A stretch of 64,000 bases of DNA. It comes from Lysobacter sp. K5869. Its GTDB lineage: Bacteria > Pseudomonadota > Gammaproteobacteria > Xanthomonadales > Xanthomonadaceae. The position numbers and the translations under genes were made by a program. Below the pieces are notes generated by a model. The model was not told where the DNA came from and ran no database searches. It was given only the letters and a program-made list of their open reading frames with translations. The DNA is taken from the NCBI RefSeq assembly GCF_018847975.1, contig NZ_CP072597.1:1302001-1366000 (forward strand), given 5' to 3'. Shown in pieces: positions 8,374 through 17,475 of this stretch. Position 1 is the stretch's first letter, and every line of letters begins with the position of its first letter.

Positions 8374-8724
8374 TCAATCGCCGCCGCCGCGCCCCAAGCC
8401 CAACTCGCGCATCGCCGCCGCGTACGCGCGATCGATCTGCATCAAGCGCCATTGCGCCTGCTGCCGCGCCCGCGCGCCGAGGTGGGCGACGCGTTCGGGC
8501 AGATGCTCCTCGCGCTTGGCCTGATGCGCGGCGTCGATCCGCGCGCGCTCGGCGTCGGCGGGCACGCCCAGCACCTCGTGCCACGGCGGGTCGGGCGAGA
8601 ACGGCGATTCGCCGGGCGCGGGTTCGCGGTCGCCGCGGTCGCGCAGCAGCGGCCAGGCCACGGCGATCAGCCAATAGCCCAGCGCCGCGCCGCCGATGGC
8701 GACGATCAGTTCGGTGGAAGTCAT
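8374..8724 (-). CDS. Membrane-anchored protein with degenerate J-like domain
   Basis: A 116-aa protein: one N-terminal TM helix (ELIVAIGGAALGYWLIAVAW), a proline-rich linker, then about residues 47-110 resembling a DnaJ J-domain (WHEVLGVPADAERARIDAAH, ending QIDRAYAAAMRELG). The HPD tripeptide that stimulates DnaK is replaced by HLP, so it probably cannot act as a normal co-chaperone. The ATG at 8724 overlaps the preceding gene's stop (ATGA), which indicates translational coupling as the last gene of a three-gene operon. The role is unknown. Confidence 0.7.
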   Translation of the reverse strand: MTSTELIVAIGGAALGYWLIAVAWPLLRDRGDREPAPGESPFSPDPPWHEVLGVPADAERARIDAAHQAKREEHLPERVAHLGARARQQAQWRLMQIDRAYAAAMRELGLGRGGGD

Positions 8725-9425
8725 CGCAATCGCTCCAGGCGGCGGCGCGCGTCGAGCAGGCTCGGGTCGTCGCCGCGGAAATCCAGGGCCAAATCCAGTC
8801 GTTCGCCGATCTCGCCGGCCAGCGCCGCGGTGTGGCCGGCGCCGAGCAGGCGGCGCGCGGCGGCCATCGCCTCGCCGCGCAGGCCGCGCCGCTCGCACAG
8901 CCGGCGCACGGTATTGATCGCGTGCGGCGGGCAGCACAGCAGCTCGAACGCCAAGCCCAGCGCTTGCCGACCGCTCAGTTCCAGCACCCGCCGCAGCCGC
9001 CACAGGCGCAGGCCGATCCACAGCACGCTGGCGTAGATCGCGCCGGCCAGCGCCAGCATCGCCGTGGGATGCGCGGTGCGCCACAGCATCAGCGGCAACG
9101 CCACCAGCAGCAGCCACCACAGCAGCCGGCACGGCGCGGCGAAGCGGCTCAGCGCAATCAGGTAATGATCGAAGCCGGCCCAGTGTTCGGCCGGCTTGCC
9201 GGTGTCCAGCCAGCCGCCGCGGAACAGCGGCGCGGCCGGCCGCAGCGGGTCGGGCAGATACAGATAGCGCCCGCCCAGCCGCGTCTGCGAACCGGCGCTG
9301 GCGAACCAGCGCCGGCCGCGCCGGGTCAGCACGATTTCGTCGTAATGCAGCAGCAGCGCCGAATCGTGCAGGTAGAACGCGAACACGCCGAGCACCAGCA
9401 GCAGCTGGAGCGTCTGCGGGCTCAT
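8721..9425 (-). CDS. Hypothetical integral membrane protein (234 aa)
   Basis: I do not recognise a family. An N-terminal hydrophobic helix (LQLLLVLGVFAFYLHDSALL) is followed by a soluble segment, then two close TM helices at about 100-142 (LLWWLLLVALPLML and AMLALAGAIYASVLW). The C-terminal part is cytosolic, with a Cys-rich stretch (ELLCCPPHAINTVRRLC). It overlaps the genes on both sides by four bases (ATGA at 9422-9425 and 8721-8724). It should therefore be made together with the DUF2167 protein and the J-like protein, probably as a membrane complex. Confidence 0.75.
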   Translation of the reverse strand: MSPQTLQLLLVLGVFAFYLHDSALLLHYDEIVLTRRGRRWFASAGSQTRLGGRYLYLPDPLRPAAPLFRGGWLDTGKPAEHWAGFDHYLIALSRFAAPCRLLWWLLLVALPLMLWRTAHPTAMLALAGAIYASVLWIGLRLWRLRRVLELSGRQALGLAFELLCCPPHAINTVRRLCERRGLRGEAMAAARRLLGAGHTAALAGEIGERLDLALDFRGDDPSLLDARRRLERLR

Positions 9426-10285
9426 TGCTCGGAGGAATCCTTCTTGCCGCGTCCGAACAGCTTGCCGATCGCGCCGCCGATGGCCGCCAGGCCGACCAGC
9501 ACCAGCTTCCAGGCCTTGACCAGGAACAGGCCGATGGCCGCGAACACGCCCTTCTTGCTCGCCACCGCGGCGGCGCCGCCGGTGATCAGCGCGGCCAGGC
9601 CGATCTCGGCCACGTGGTCGCCCGGACGGAACTCGGTGTACTTCTCGCCGTCGTTGAAGGCATAGCCCGGCACCACCTGCTTGAACTCGCCGATCGCCTG
9701 GGTGAGCCCGGACTGATCCGACACCAGCACCACTTCGGTCACGCCGTGGCGGCCGAGCAGGCGGGTGTTGTAGTTGACGACCTTCTCGGCGCTGCCCTCG
9801 GCCGAGGCCAGGATCGCCCACTCGAGGTTGTTGAGGGTCTTGTCGTACTGCGGCTTGAAGCTCCAGCCCTCGACGTGCATGGTTTCCCAGCCGCGGCGGC
9901 GGCGCTCCTCGTTGGATTGCTCGGTGCCTTCGCGCACCGATTCGAGGATGGCGTCGGGGTCGAGCTTCTCGTTGTCCTTCACATAGCCGATGTCGCTGTA
10001 GTGGAAGAACGAGAACCAATGCAGGTCCTTCGGCGCGAGGGTGAACTCGTCGTCGCCGGACGGCGGGTTGTGCAGCAGTTCGTTGAGCTTGCGGGTCTCG
10101 GCGGCGCCGAGGAAGACGTAGCCGTCCGGCACTTTCACCGTCGCCTTGCCGGCGATGGCGCCCTGGGTCGGACCGACCTGCCAGGCGAGCTTGGCCAGCG
10201 CGTCGGCCGGGTCTTGAGCGGCGGCGGTCGCGGAGGCGGCGGCCAGCGCGAGCGCGGTGAGAACGCAAAGCAGGCGCTTGCGCAT
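9422..10285 (-). CDS. DUF2167 family membrane-anchored protein
   Basis: A 287-aa protein with a signal peptide (MRKRLLCVLTALALAAASAT, cleavage near AAAQ-DP). The exported domain carries the DUF2167 landmarks: VKVPDGYVFLGAAETRKLNE, then YSDIGYVKDNEKLDPDAILE, a GWSFKPQYD-type block and LNNLEWAI. Two C-terminal hydrophobic helices (about 228-275) and a basic tail anchor it. The family is widespread but has no established function. It is first in an operon with two other membrane proteins. Confidence 0.85.
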   Translation of the reverse strand: MRKRLLCVLTALALAAASATAAAQDPADALAKLAWQVGPTQGAIAGKATVKVPDGYVFLGAAETRKLNELLHNPPSGDDEFTLAPKDLHWFSFFHYSDIGYVKDNEKLDPDAILESVREGTEQSNEERRRRGWETMHVEGWSFKPQYDKTLNNLEWAILASAEGSAEKVVNYNTRLLGRHGVTEVVLVSDQSGLTQAIGEFKQVVPGYAFNDGEKYTEFRPGDHVAEIGLAALITGGAAAVASKKGVFAAIGLFLVKAWKLVLVGLAAIGGAIGKLFGRGKKDSSEQ

Positions 10286-10759
10286 GGTGTGGAATCCCCT
10301 GATCGATGACGGTTCGTCGATGAACGTCTGTGTTGAGACGCTGGCGGACGTACCCCTACGTCCGGCCCGCGATCGCGTCCTTGGATCGGTGCGGGCGGCG
10401 ACAGCTTATGTGCACGGTGTCACATCGGCAATGCCGGCCGGCTTAAACGAACGGCGCGGCGCACAGGCGCCACGCCGTCGTCGTCGTTCGGGCTGCGCGA
10501 ACCGCAGCGGGGGGAGTGGACGCCGGCGCTTGAGGTCCCTGCGGTCGGTTCGTCGCGATCCGTCGCAACGCGAAATGGCCAGGCATCCGGGGCTAATGGT
10601 GTCGGCGCGCGGCGTCGATCTCAAGCCGGCGGGGGCGATCCGGCCCGCCTCGTTCAGCGGGAAAAGTTAACGATTCAGGCTCGGCGCCCGCGAGCCCGGC
10701 TTGAGCGGTTCGCGCGCGGCGGCGAGGATGCGCTTTGGTCCTTCGCGTTCATCCAGGCC
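10286..10759. other. 474-bp divergent intergenic region
   Basis: It separates the DUF2167 operon (minus) from the DUF1080 gene (plus). I see no gene, terminator or clear promoter. Open frames here are Arg-rich and without motifs. Confidence 0.5.
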
Positions 10760-11452
10760 ATGCCCACGATCTCCCGCTCGCTGCCGTTTTGCGCGGCCTT
10801 GCTGCCCGTCGTCCTCGCCTGCGGGCCCGCCGCCGCCGCCGGACGCGACGGGTTCGTCGCCCTGTTCGACGGCCGCAGCACGCAAGGCTGGCATCTCTAC
10901 GGCAAGCGCGGCGAAGCGGTGACCGGCTGGCGCGCGGCGCACGGCGCATTGGAGCGCGTCGGCGCCGGCGGCGACTTGGTCAGCGACGCCGGCTACGGCG
11001 ATTTCGAGCTGCGTCTGGAATGGAAGATCGCCCGCGGCGGCAACAGCGGCGTGTTCTATCGGGTCGAGGAAACCGCCGAACCGGTCTACTACAGCGCATT
11101 GGAATATCAGGTGCTCGACGACCGCCGCCATGCCGACGCGCGCAACGGCGCCAACCGGCTCAGCGGCGCGCTCTACGATCTGTACCCGCCGCTGCGCAAC
11201 GCGGTCAAACCCGCGGGGCAGTGGAACGCCGCGCGCATCGTCGCGCGCGGCCCGCGCATCGAGCATTGGTTGAACGGCGTGCGCGTGGCCGCGTTCGAGA
11301 TCGGTTCGGCGGATTGGAGCGAGAAGCTCGCGCGCAGCAAGTTCAAGGACTGGCCGAACTTTGCCGCCGCGCGTCGCGGGCCCGTCGCCTTGCAGGATCA
11401 CGGCGACGCCGTGGCCTATCGCAAGATCGAGATCCGCGCGCTCGATCCCTGA
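10760..11452 (+). CDS. Secreted DUF1080 (3-keto-disaccharide hydrolase-like) protein
   Basis: A 230-aa precursor with a signal peptide (MPTISRSLPFCAALLPVVLA, cleavage after about residue 26). The mature part is a concanavalin-like sandwich of the DUF1080 family: GFVALFDGRSTQGWHLYG, DFELRLEWKIARGGNSGVFY, a LEYQVLDD block and GPVALQDHGDAVAYRKIEIR at the C-terminus. Members include 3-keto-disaccharide hydrolases and carbohydrate-binding periplasmic proteins. Which applies cannot be told. It converges on the sensor kinase gene twelve bases away. Confidence 0.85.
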   Translation: MPTISRSLPFCAALLPVVLACGPAAAAGRDGFVALFDGRSTQGWHLYGKRGEAVTGWRAAHGALERVGAGGDLVSDAGYGDFELRLEWKIARGGNSGVFYRVEETAEPVYYSALEYQVLDDRRHADARNGANRLSGALYDLYPPLRNAVKPAGQWNAARIVARGPRIEHWLNGVRVAAFEIGSADWSEKLARSKFKDWPNFAAARRGPVALQDHGDAVAYRKIEIRALDP

Positions 11453-11464
11453 TCGAGCCGCCGC

Positions 11465-14400
11465 TCACGCCGCCGGTCGCTGCGCCGCCAGGAACGCGCG
11501 CAGCGACGCCGGCTTGATCGGCTTGGTCAGCACCCGGCAACCGCGGTCGCGCGCGGCGTGCTTGAGCGCGTCGCTGCCGTCGCCGGTCAGCAGCGCCGCG
11601 GGCAATTCGCGGCCGAGGCGTTCGCGCACCGCGTCGATGGTGGCGAGGCCGTCGAGGCGGTCGTGCAGGTGGTAATCGACCAAGGCCACGTCGGGGCGCT
11701 CGTCCAGCAGCGCCAGCGCGTCGTCCACGGTGGCGGCGAGCAAGGCGCTGGCGCCCCAGCGGTCGAGCAGGGCGCGCATGCCGTCGAGGATCTCGCGGTC
11801 GTTGTCGATGCACAGCACGCGCAGGCCGGCCAGCGAATCGGCCAAGCCCGCTTGCGCCGCGTCGGGCGCCACCGCTTCGCGCGGCACTTGCCCGCACGGC
11901 ACGCTGATCGAGAACACGCTGCCGCGATTGATGTGCGAACGCACGCGCAGCGGATGATCGAGGGTGCGGGCGATGCGCTGGCAGATCGACAGGCCCAGGC
12001 CGAGCCCGCGCTCGCCGCCGCTGCCGGGTTGGTCGAAGCGGCGGAACTCGTCGAAGATCTGTTCGAGGTGATGCTCTGGAATGCCCGGGCCGGTGTCCCA
12101 CACTTGCAGTTCGATCCGGTTGAGCCCGGGACGCGGGCGCGCGGCCATCAGCACGCCGCCCTCGCGGGTGTAGCGCAGCGCGTTGGCGAGGAAGTTCTGC
12201 AGCGCGCGGCGCAGCAGGCGGCGGTCGCTGCGCACCGGCATCGCGCCCAGCGGCGCGCGCACGCGCAGCGACAGGCCGCGGCCGGCGGCGCTGGGCGCGT
12301 ACTGCGCGGCGAGTTCGCGCAGCAGTTCGCCGGCGTCGAAATCGCTGGGCTCCGGACGCAGCGCGCCGGCGTCCAGGCGCGAGATGTCGAGCAAGCCGTC
12401 GAGCAGATCCTCGGCCGCGCGCAGCGAGGCGTCCACGCGCTCGGCCAATCGCCGTTGCTCGTCGGGGCTGTCGCTCTCGCGCAGCGCCGCGGTGAACAGG
12501 CGCGCGGCGTTGAGCGGCTGCAGCACGTCGTGGCTCACCGCGGCGAGGAAGCGGGTCTTGGATTGCTGCGCCGATTCGGCTTCCTGGGTGCGCTGCTCCA
12601 CGCGCTGCTCCAGGTTCTCGTTGGCCTCGCGCAGCGCCTGTTCGACCCGCTTGTAGTCGGTGACGTCGCTGTAGCTGGTGACGTAGCCGCCGCCGATCAG
12701 CGGCCGGCCGACCATTTCGATCACTTGCCCGTTCGGGCGCACGCGCTCGAACACGTGCGGCGCGCCCGCGCGCAAGTGGGCGAGGCGGCGGCGCACCAGC
12801 TCGTCGATGCTGGCCTCGTCGAGCCGGCCCGGGCCCATCTCGCCGCGCTCGGCGTTCCAGCGCAGCAGGTCGGCGACCGGGCGGCCGACGTAGAGCATGC
12901 CGTCGGGATAGTCGAACAGTTCCTGATAGCGCCGGTTCCACGCCACCAGCCGCATCTGCGGATCGACCACGCTGACGCCCTGGCTGATGTTCTCCATCGT
13001 GGTCGACAGCACTTGCCGGTTGAAGCGCAGTTCCTGATTGGCTTCGTCGAGCAGCGCGACCACTTCGCCCAACTCCATGCCCGAGCCGCGCAGCGCGCTG
13101 GTCAGGGTCAAGCGCGCCGAGGCCGCGCCGATGGCCGCGGCCAGCAAGCGTTCGGTGAATTGCGCCAGCGCGCGGTCGGCGGGCAATTCGGGTTGCCATT
13201 CGCGGCCTTGCTGGCGCGCGTAGTCCTCGAACGCGCGGCGCGCGTGGCGCTCGCCGACGATGCGTTCGGCCAGCGCCAGCAGTTCGCCGCCGCGCACGCT
13301 GCCGGCCCAGCCGCCGGGGCCGAGCGCGGGGCGGCGCACGTACGGGTCGAGGAACGGCGCGGCCAGCAGTTGTTCTTGCAGGCGCGGGCGTTGGCGCGCG
13401 GACACGAACAAGAACGCGCCGACGTTGAACAGCAGCGACCAGAACGTGCCGTGGGTCAGCGGATCCCAGCCCAGCAATCCGAACAACTGTTCCGGACGCA
13501 GCCAAGCGATGTCGAGCGGGCCGGTATCGAGCCAGCGCTGGTCGATCCAGCCGATCCGGCTCAGCGCCGGCAGCAGCAAGGTGTAGACCCACACCACGGT
13601 GCCGGCGAACAAGCCGGCCAGCGCGCCGGCGCGGCTGGCGCCGCGCCAGTACAGGCCGCCGATCAGGGCCGGCGCGAACTGCGCGACCGCGGCGAACGCG
13701 AGCAGGCCGTGCTGGGCCAATCCGTTCGCGCCGAGCGAAGCGCGGTGATAGCCGTAGGCCATCAAGGCCAACAGCACGATGGTGACGCGGCGCACCCACA
13801 GCACTTGCCGGTCGATGCCCGGGCTTTGATGCGGCGCGCCTTCGTGCAGCACGCCGCTGCGCAGCAGCAGCGGCATGACCAGATCGTTGCTGACCATGGT
13901 CGACAGCGCCACCGACGACACGATCACCATGCCGGTGGCGGCGGAGAAGCCGCCGATGTAGACCATCAGGGCGAGCGCTTGTCGGTCCAGCTGCAGCGGC
14001 AGCGCCAGCACGTAGGTGTCCGGCGATACGCCGGTGCCGCCGAGCACGGCTTGGCCGGCGAGGGTGATCGGCACCACCAGCAGGCTGATCAGCGCCAGAT
14101 AGCCGCCGAACAACCAGCGCGCCGAACGCAGGTCGTTGGGGTCCTGGCATTCGACCACGGCGACGTGGAACTGGCGCGGCAGGCAGACGATGGCGGTGAA
14201 GGCGAGCAGCGTTTGAGTGATGAAGCCGTCGGGCAGCCCCGGCTGCAGCACGATGCGCGCGGCCTGCTGCATGCGTTCGCCGTAATTGCCCAGGCCCGGC
14301 AGATGCACCAGCGCGAACACGCCGATGGCGACGAAGGCGATCAGCTTGACCAGCGATTCCAGCGCCACCGCCAACACCATGCCGTGGTGGTGCTCGGTGG

Positions 14401-14941
14401 CGTCGACGCGGCGGGTGCCGAACAGGATCGCGAACACCGCCAGCATCATCGCCACGTAGAACGCCGGATCGGCGAGCAGCCCGCCGTCGCCGGTGACGCC
14501 GGCGAGCACTTGCACGCTCATCGCCACCGCTTTGAACTGCAGCGCGACGTAGGGCACCGCCGCGGTCAGCGCGACCGCGGCGACCAGCGCGGCCAGCCCC
14601 GGCGCGCGGCCGTAGCGCGAGGACAGGAAGTCGGCGATGGAGACGATGCGGTGCTCGCCGGAGATCAGCACCAACCGTTCGAGGATGCGCCAGCCGAACG
14701 CCAGCATCAGCAGCGGGCCGAGGTAGATCGGCAGAAAGCCCAGCCCCGTGCGCGCGGCGGTGCCGACCGCGCCGTAGAACGTCCACGACGAGCAGTACAC
14801 CGCCAGCGCCAGCGAATAGACGGCGGTGCGCAGCCAGCGCGCGCGCGGCGAGCGCTCGCGCTGGTCGCCGTAGTAGGCGACCGCGAACAGCAGGCCGACG
14901 TAGCCGGCCGAGACCAGCAGCAGGATCCAGCCGGGGATCAA
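11465..14941 (-). CDS. Hybrid sensor kinase with SSS-transporter domain, CrbS/MxtR-like
   Basis: An 1158-aa inner-membrane kinase. Residues about 1-500 are a sodium:solute symporter-like region of some 12-13 TM helices. Then come a PAS domain (about 640-760), a coiled coil, a HisKA domain with phospho-acceptor H804 (AAVSHDVLQPLNAARLF), an HATPase (DTGPGIPEHHLEQIF and GLGLGLSICQRIA) and a C-terminal receiver with D1089 (VALVDYHLHD). This architecture is that of CrbS/MxtR, which sense a small carbon source and govern acetate use. The likely output regulator is the CrbR/ErdR-like protein at 7600-8268. Confidence 0.9.
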   Translation of the reverse strand: MIPGWILLLVSAGYVGLLFAVAYYGDQRERSPRARWLRTAVYSLALAVYCSSWTFYGAVGTAARTGLGFLPIYLGPLLMLAFGWRILERLVLISGEHRIVSIADFLSSRYGRAPGLAALVAAVALTAAVPYVALQFKAVAMSVQVLAGVTGDGGLLADPAFYVAMMLAVFAILFGTRRVDATEHHHGMVLAVALESLVKLIAFVAIGVFALVHLPGLGNYGERMQQAARIVLQPGLPDGFITQTLLAFTAIVCLPRQFHVAVVECQDPNDLRSARWLFGGYLALISLLVVPITLAGQAVLGGTGVSPDTYVLALPLQLDRQALALMVYIGGFSAATGMVIVSSVALSTMVSNDLVMPLLLRSGVLHEGAPHQSPGIDRQVLWVRRVTIVLLALMAYGYHRASLGANGLAQHGLLAFAAVAQFAPALIGGLYWRGASRAGALAGLFAGTVVWVYTLLLPALSRIGWIDQRWLDTGPLDIAWLRPEQLFGLLGWDPLTHGTFWSLLFNVGAFLFVSARQRPRLQEQLLAAPFLDPYVRRPALGPGGWAGSVRGGELLALAERIVGERHARRAFEDYARQQGREWQPELPADRALAQFTERLLAAAIGAASARLTLTSALRGSGMELGEVVALLDEANQELRFNRQVLSTTMENISQGVSVVDPQMRLVAWNRRYQELFDYPDGMLYVGRPVADLLRWNAERGEMGPGRLDEASIDELVRRRLAHLRAGAPHVFERVRPNGQVIEMVGRPLIGGGYVTSYSDVTDYKRVEQALREANENLEQRVEQRTQEAESAQQSKTRFLAAVSHDVLQPLNAARLFTAALRESDSPDEQRRLAERVDASLRAAEDLLDGLLDISRLDAGALRPEPSDFDAGELLRELAAQYAPSAAGRGLSLRVRAPLGAMPVRSDRRLLRRALQNFLANALRYTREGGVLMAARPRPGLNRIELQVWDTGPGIPEHHLEQIFDEFRRFDQPGSGGERGLGLGLSICQRIARTLDHPLRVRSHINRGSVFSISVPCGQVPREAVAPDAAQAGLADSLAGLRVLCIDNDREILDGMRALLDRWGASALLAATVDDALALLDERPDVALVDYHLHDRLDGLATIDAVRERLGRELPAALLTGDGSDALKHAARDRGCRVLTKPIKPASLRAFLAAQRPAA

Positions 14942-15111
14942 GGGCGCGGGTGCCGGGGTGGTTGGAGTCGGTCGAGTGTACGGGTTTGGCGCTGGGGGCG
15001 GGCCGCGGGCGGGGTGCGACTTTGGGCGCAGCTGCGCGGTGTGTTCGTCGGACGTGGATTGCCGCTCGGGACTGGGGCGATCCGAACCGGAATCCGTGGG
15101 CTCTATCGGCC

Positions 15112-15196
15112 GTCATCCCCGCGAAGACGCGGATCCAGGGCTTCACCGAGGCAGGGCTCTGAAGTCTCTGGATCCCCGCCTTCGCGGGGATGACGG
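15112..15196. repeat. Inverted pair of GTCATCCCCGC-type palindromic repeats
   Basis: CGTCATCCCCGCGAAGACGC (from 15112) faces GGATCCCCGCCTTCGCGGGG (ending about 15196), so that the two can pair across an approximately 30-base middle. The same family occurs at 3865, 17440, 27250 and 27330. Confidence 0.75.
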
Positions 15197-15242
15197 TAGG
15201 AGCGTTTCGCCGTGTCTGGGTGGTGGCCGTCGATGATGCGCC

Positions 15243-15304
15243 GCACAGCCGCACAGCCGCACAGCCGCACAGCCGCTGCCGCAGTCGCAGTCGCAGTCGC
15301 AGTC
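15243..15304. repeat. Short tandem repeats (octamer x4, hexamer x4)
   Basis: GCACAGCC is repeated four times at 15243-15274 and GCAGTC four times at 15281-15304. They do not lie in a convincing gene. They are candidates for copy-number variation. Confidence 0.85.
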
Positions 15305-15765
15305 GCAGCTGCGCCCGCACCCGTCCCTGCACAGCCTTGCTCTCAGCGACGCAAACGGCCGCGGCTTCGCTCGCCGAAACCGCACGGCCGTACGCCCTCA
15401 GCGCATCGCCACCGACTCGCGCATTGCTGTCCTGCCGCAACGCGCCAGCCTTCACGCGCAACGCCCTGAACGCGCTCCACCCGCGCCACAGTCGGGCTGA
15501 GCGGCCTATCAAGGTTCCGCCACGCATCCGCGCATACCCGCCATGGACTCCACCGCGATCACGGTTTGCCCGGACGGCATTTGCCAAGGTCGCCCGCGCA
15601 CGGCCGGACCGGCCGCGCGTCAGCCCACCATCGACCCGGCGCAGCCATCGCCACGCCGCCCGCCGTTCGCGTTCCGCGCGGCGCGGCGGCGTTCGCCCGC
15701 ATCGTGCACGTCGTCTTCGCGTTGCTGCGTCTTCGCCCATCAGCACGTTCCAGGAGGATTCGCGA

Positions 15766-16998
15766 ATGAACCACGGACTGCCGAAACTGCTCGTTCCCGC
15801 GCTGCTCGCCAGCGCTTTGTCGTTGCCCGTCGCCGCGCAAACCGCGCCCGGCGCGCCGGCGCCGATCAAGGTCGCCGACGTGCGCGCCGCCGATCTGCAA
15901 TTGGGCGCGCAGCCCGGCCGCGTCGGCCGCGCCGGCGTCGACGCCGGCACGAAGGCGCTGGAAATCCGCACGCCGGACGCGTCCTTCATCAAGGTCAACT
16001 TCGAACACTTCTCGCTGCCGGCCGGCGTGACGCTGGAAGTGGCCAGCGCCGACGGCCGCGAGGTCTATCGCTACAGCGCCGAGCATCGCGACGGCTTCAC
16101 CGTCGCCCGCGATCTGGGCGAAGACGGCAAGACCCGCTTCTCGGCGATGTCGATCTCCGGCCCGGCGGTGACGCTGCGTCTGGTCGGCACCGCGCGCGAA
16201 CCGTGGCGCAAGGATCACGGCGTGAAGGTTTCGCGCTATCTGGAAGGCTATCCCGAAGCGCTGCTGCCGGAACTGCAGAACGCCGGCCTGCTGAGCACCG
16301 ACGTCGGCGGCAAGTCGATCTGCGGCACCGACAACAAGCAGGCCGCGGCCTGCTATTCCACCAGCGACACCCAGGCCTTCAACGCCTCCAAGCCGGTGGC
16401 GCGCGCGCTGATGAGCGGCGGCAGCATGTGCACGGCGTGGCGGGTGAGCACGAGCAACCGCATGTTCACCAACAACCATTGCTTCAGCACCGCCGCCGGC
16501 GTGTCGGGCACCGAGTTGTGGTTCAACTATCAGCGCAGCACCTGCACCGGCGCGCAGGCGACGGTGACCAAGGTGACCGGCGATCAGCTGCTCAAGACCG
16601 ACGCCACGCTGGACTACACGCTGTTCACGGTGAAGAACTTCGCCACCATCTCCGGCTTCGGCTCGCTCGGGCTGGATCCGCGCGCGGCGACCGCCAACGA
16701 AGGCCTGTTCATCGCCGGCCATCCGGGCGGGCGGATGAAGGAATTGAGCGTCGCCGACACCCAGAACAGCACCGGCAAGTGCCGCGTCGACGCGCCCAGC
16801 GTCACCGGCAACGCCGCCAACAGCGACGTGGGCTATTACTGCGACACCGAAGGCGGCAGCTCGGGCTCGCCGGTGATCGCGCGCTCCAGCGGCAAGGTGC
16901 TGGCGCTGCATCATTTCGGCGGCTGCTTCAATTCGGGCGCGAAGATGTCGCTGATCTGGCCGCAGGTGTCGACGTATTTCGGCGGCGTGATTCCGTAA
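15766..16998 (+). CDS. Secreted S1 serine protease, lysyl-endopeptidase-like
   Basis: A 410-aa preproprotein. The ATG at 15766 follows a strong AGGAGG at 15752. It has a signal peptide (MNHGLPKLLVPALLASALSL, cleavage near VAAQ), a propeptide to about residue 185, then a trypsin-fold catalytic domain. The triad is H238 (FTNNHC), D283 (LDYTLF) and S366 (GSSGSP). Paired cysteines around SICGTDN, AACYST, SMCTAW and NHCF resemble Achromobacter/Lysobacter lysyl endopeptidases. Lys specificity is not shown by the residues I can align. There is no C-terminal extension. It probably degrades extracellular protein. Confidence 0.9.
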   Translation: MNHGLPKLLVPALLASALSLPVAAQTAPGAPAPIKVADVRAADLQLGAQPGRVGRAGVDAGTKALEIRTPDASFIKVNFEHFSLPAGVTLEVASADGREVYRYSAEHRDGFTVARDLGEDGKTRFSAMSISGPAVTLRLVGTAREPWRKDHGVKVSRYLEGYPEALLPELQNAGLLSTDVGGKSICGTDNKQAAACYSTSDTQAFNASKPVARALMSGGSMCTAWRVSTSNRMFTNNHCFSTAAGVSGTELWFNYQRSTCTGAQATVTKVTGDQLLKTDATLDYTLFTVKNFATISGFGSLGLDPRAATANEGLFIAGHPGGRMKELSVADTQNSTGKCRVDAPSVTGNAANSDVGYYCDTEGGSSGSPVIARSSGKVLALHHFGGCFNSGAKMSLIWPQVSTYFGGVIP

Positions 16999-17149
16999 GC
17001 CGCGCAGTTCGACGCCAGCTCGCGGGAGGGGCTTCAGTCCCGGTGCTTTCGGTCCGATCGCGATGCCGTGGGGGCGACGGCGGTCGGGGCGGAGGCATCG
17101 GGGTTGAGGTCCCTCTCGCGGTTTTTGCTTGCGTCGTCGGTGCGGCGGC

Positions 17150-17240
17150 GCGGTCGCGGCTTGCGCCGCTCCTACAGGGAATGCCCCATCTCCGCGTGGG
17201 TCGGGCCGCCCCCTGTAGGAGCGGCGCGAGCCGCGACCGC
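17150..17240. repeat. Inverted pair of TGTAGGAGCGGCGC-type repeats
   Basis: GCGGTCGCGGCTTGCGCCGC continuing to CTCCTACAGGG (17150-17179) faces its reverse form CCCTGTAGGAGCGGCGCGAG continuing to CCGCGACCGC (17211-17240). Confidence 0.85.
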
Positions 17241-17290
17241 GGGGTGGCGGATCGCGGCGAAAGCCGTGGCATGGCGCTAAAACCCAGACG

Positions 17291-17316
17291 AAAAAAAACC
17301 GCCACGTGGGCGGGTT
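17291..17316 (-). terminator. Distal terminator of rpmB-rpmG
   Basis: Read on the minus strand, AACCCGCCCACGTGGCGGTT is followed by a run of T residues, complementary to the A8 tract at 17291-17298. Confidence 0.65.
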
Positions 17317-17396
17317 CTTTTCCGAAGGTTTCGGGTCTTTGTTTTCGCGGCGAGGACGTTGGTAAAGCCGTTCGCACGAGCGCGAAAATCCTGACA

Positions 17397-17424
17397 AAAG
17401 AAAACCCGCCGTGTAGGCGGGTTC
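17397..17424 (-). terminator. Terminator of rpmB-rpmG
   Basis: AACCCGCC (17403-17410) pairs exactly with GGCGGGTT (17416-17423). On the minus strand the stem is followed by TTTTCTTTTG. Confidence 0.8.
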
Positions 17425-17439
17425 CCTTCTGAAGGCGTT

Positions 17440-17466
17440 GGATCCCCGCTTTCGCGGGGACGACGC
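17440..17466. repeat. GTCATCCCCGC-type palindromic repeat
   Basis: TGGATCCCCGCTTTCGCGGG continuing to GACGACG: a single copy of the dispersed family. Confidence 0.75.
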
Positions 17467-17475
17467 AATGGCAAA

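Larger units (their letters stand above)
14942..15765. other. 824-bp repeat-bearing intergenic region
   Basis: This divergent gap between the sensor kinase and the serine protease contains an inverted pair of GTCATCCCCGC palindromes, an octamer and a hexamer tandem repeat, and about 400 bp of Arg-rich non-coding sequence. No gene is supported. Confidence 0.6.

Noticed and set aside
11558..15193. A 1211-codon open frame on the plus strand opposite the sensor kinase gene
   Set aside because: It is a shadow of the real kinase gene: composition is Arg/Gln/His/Ala without motifs, while the minus-strand frame encodes clear transporter, kinase and receiver domains.
15243..15304. Possible CRISPR-like direct repeats
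   Set aside because: Units are 6 and 8 bases without spacers, so these are simple tandem repeats.
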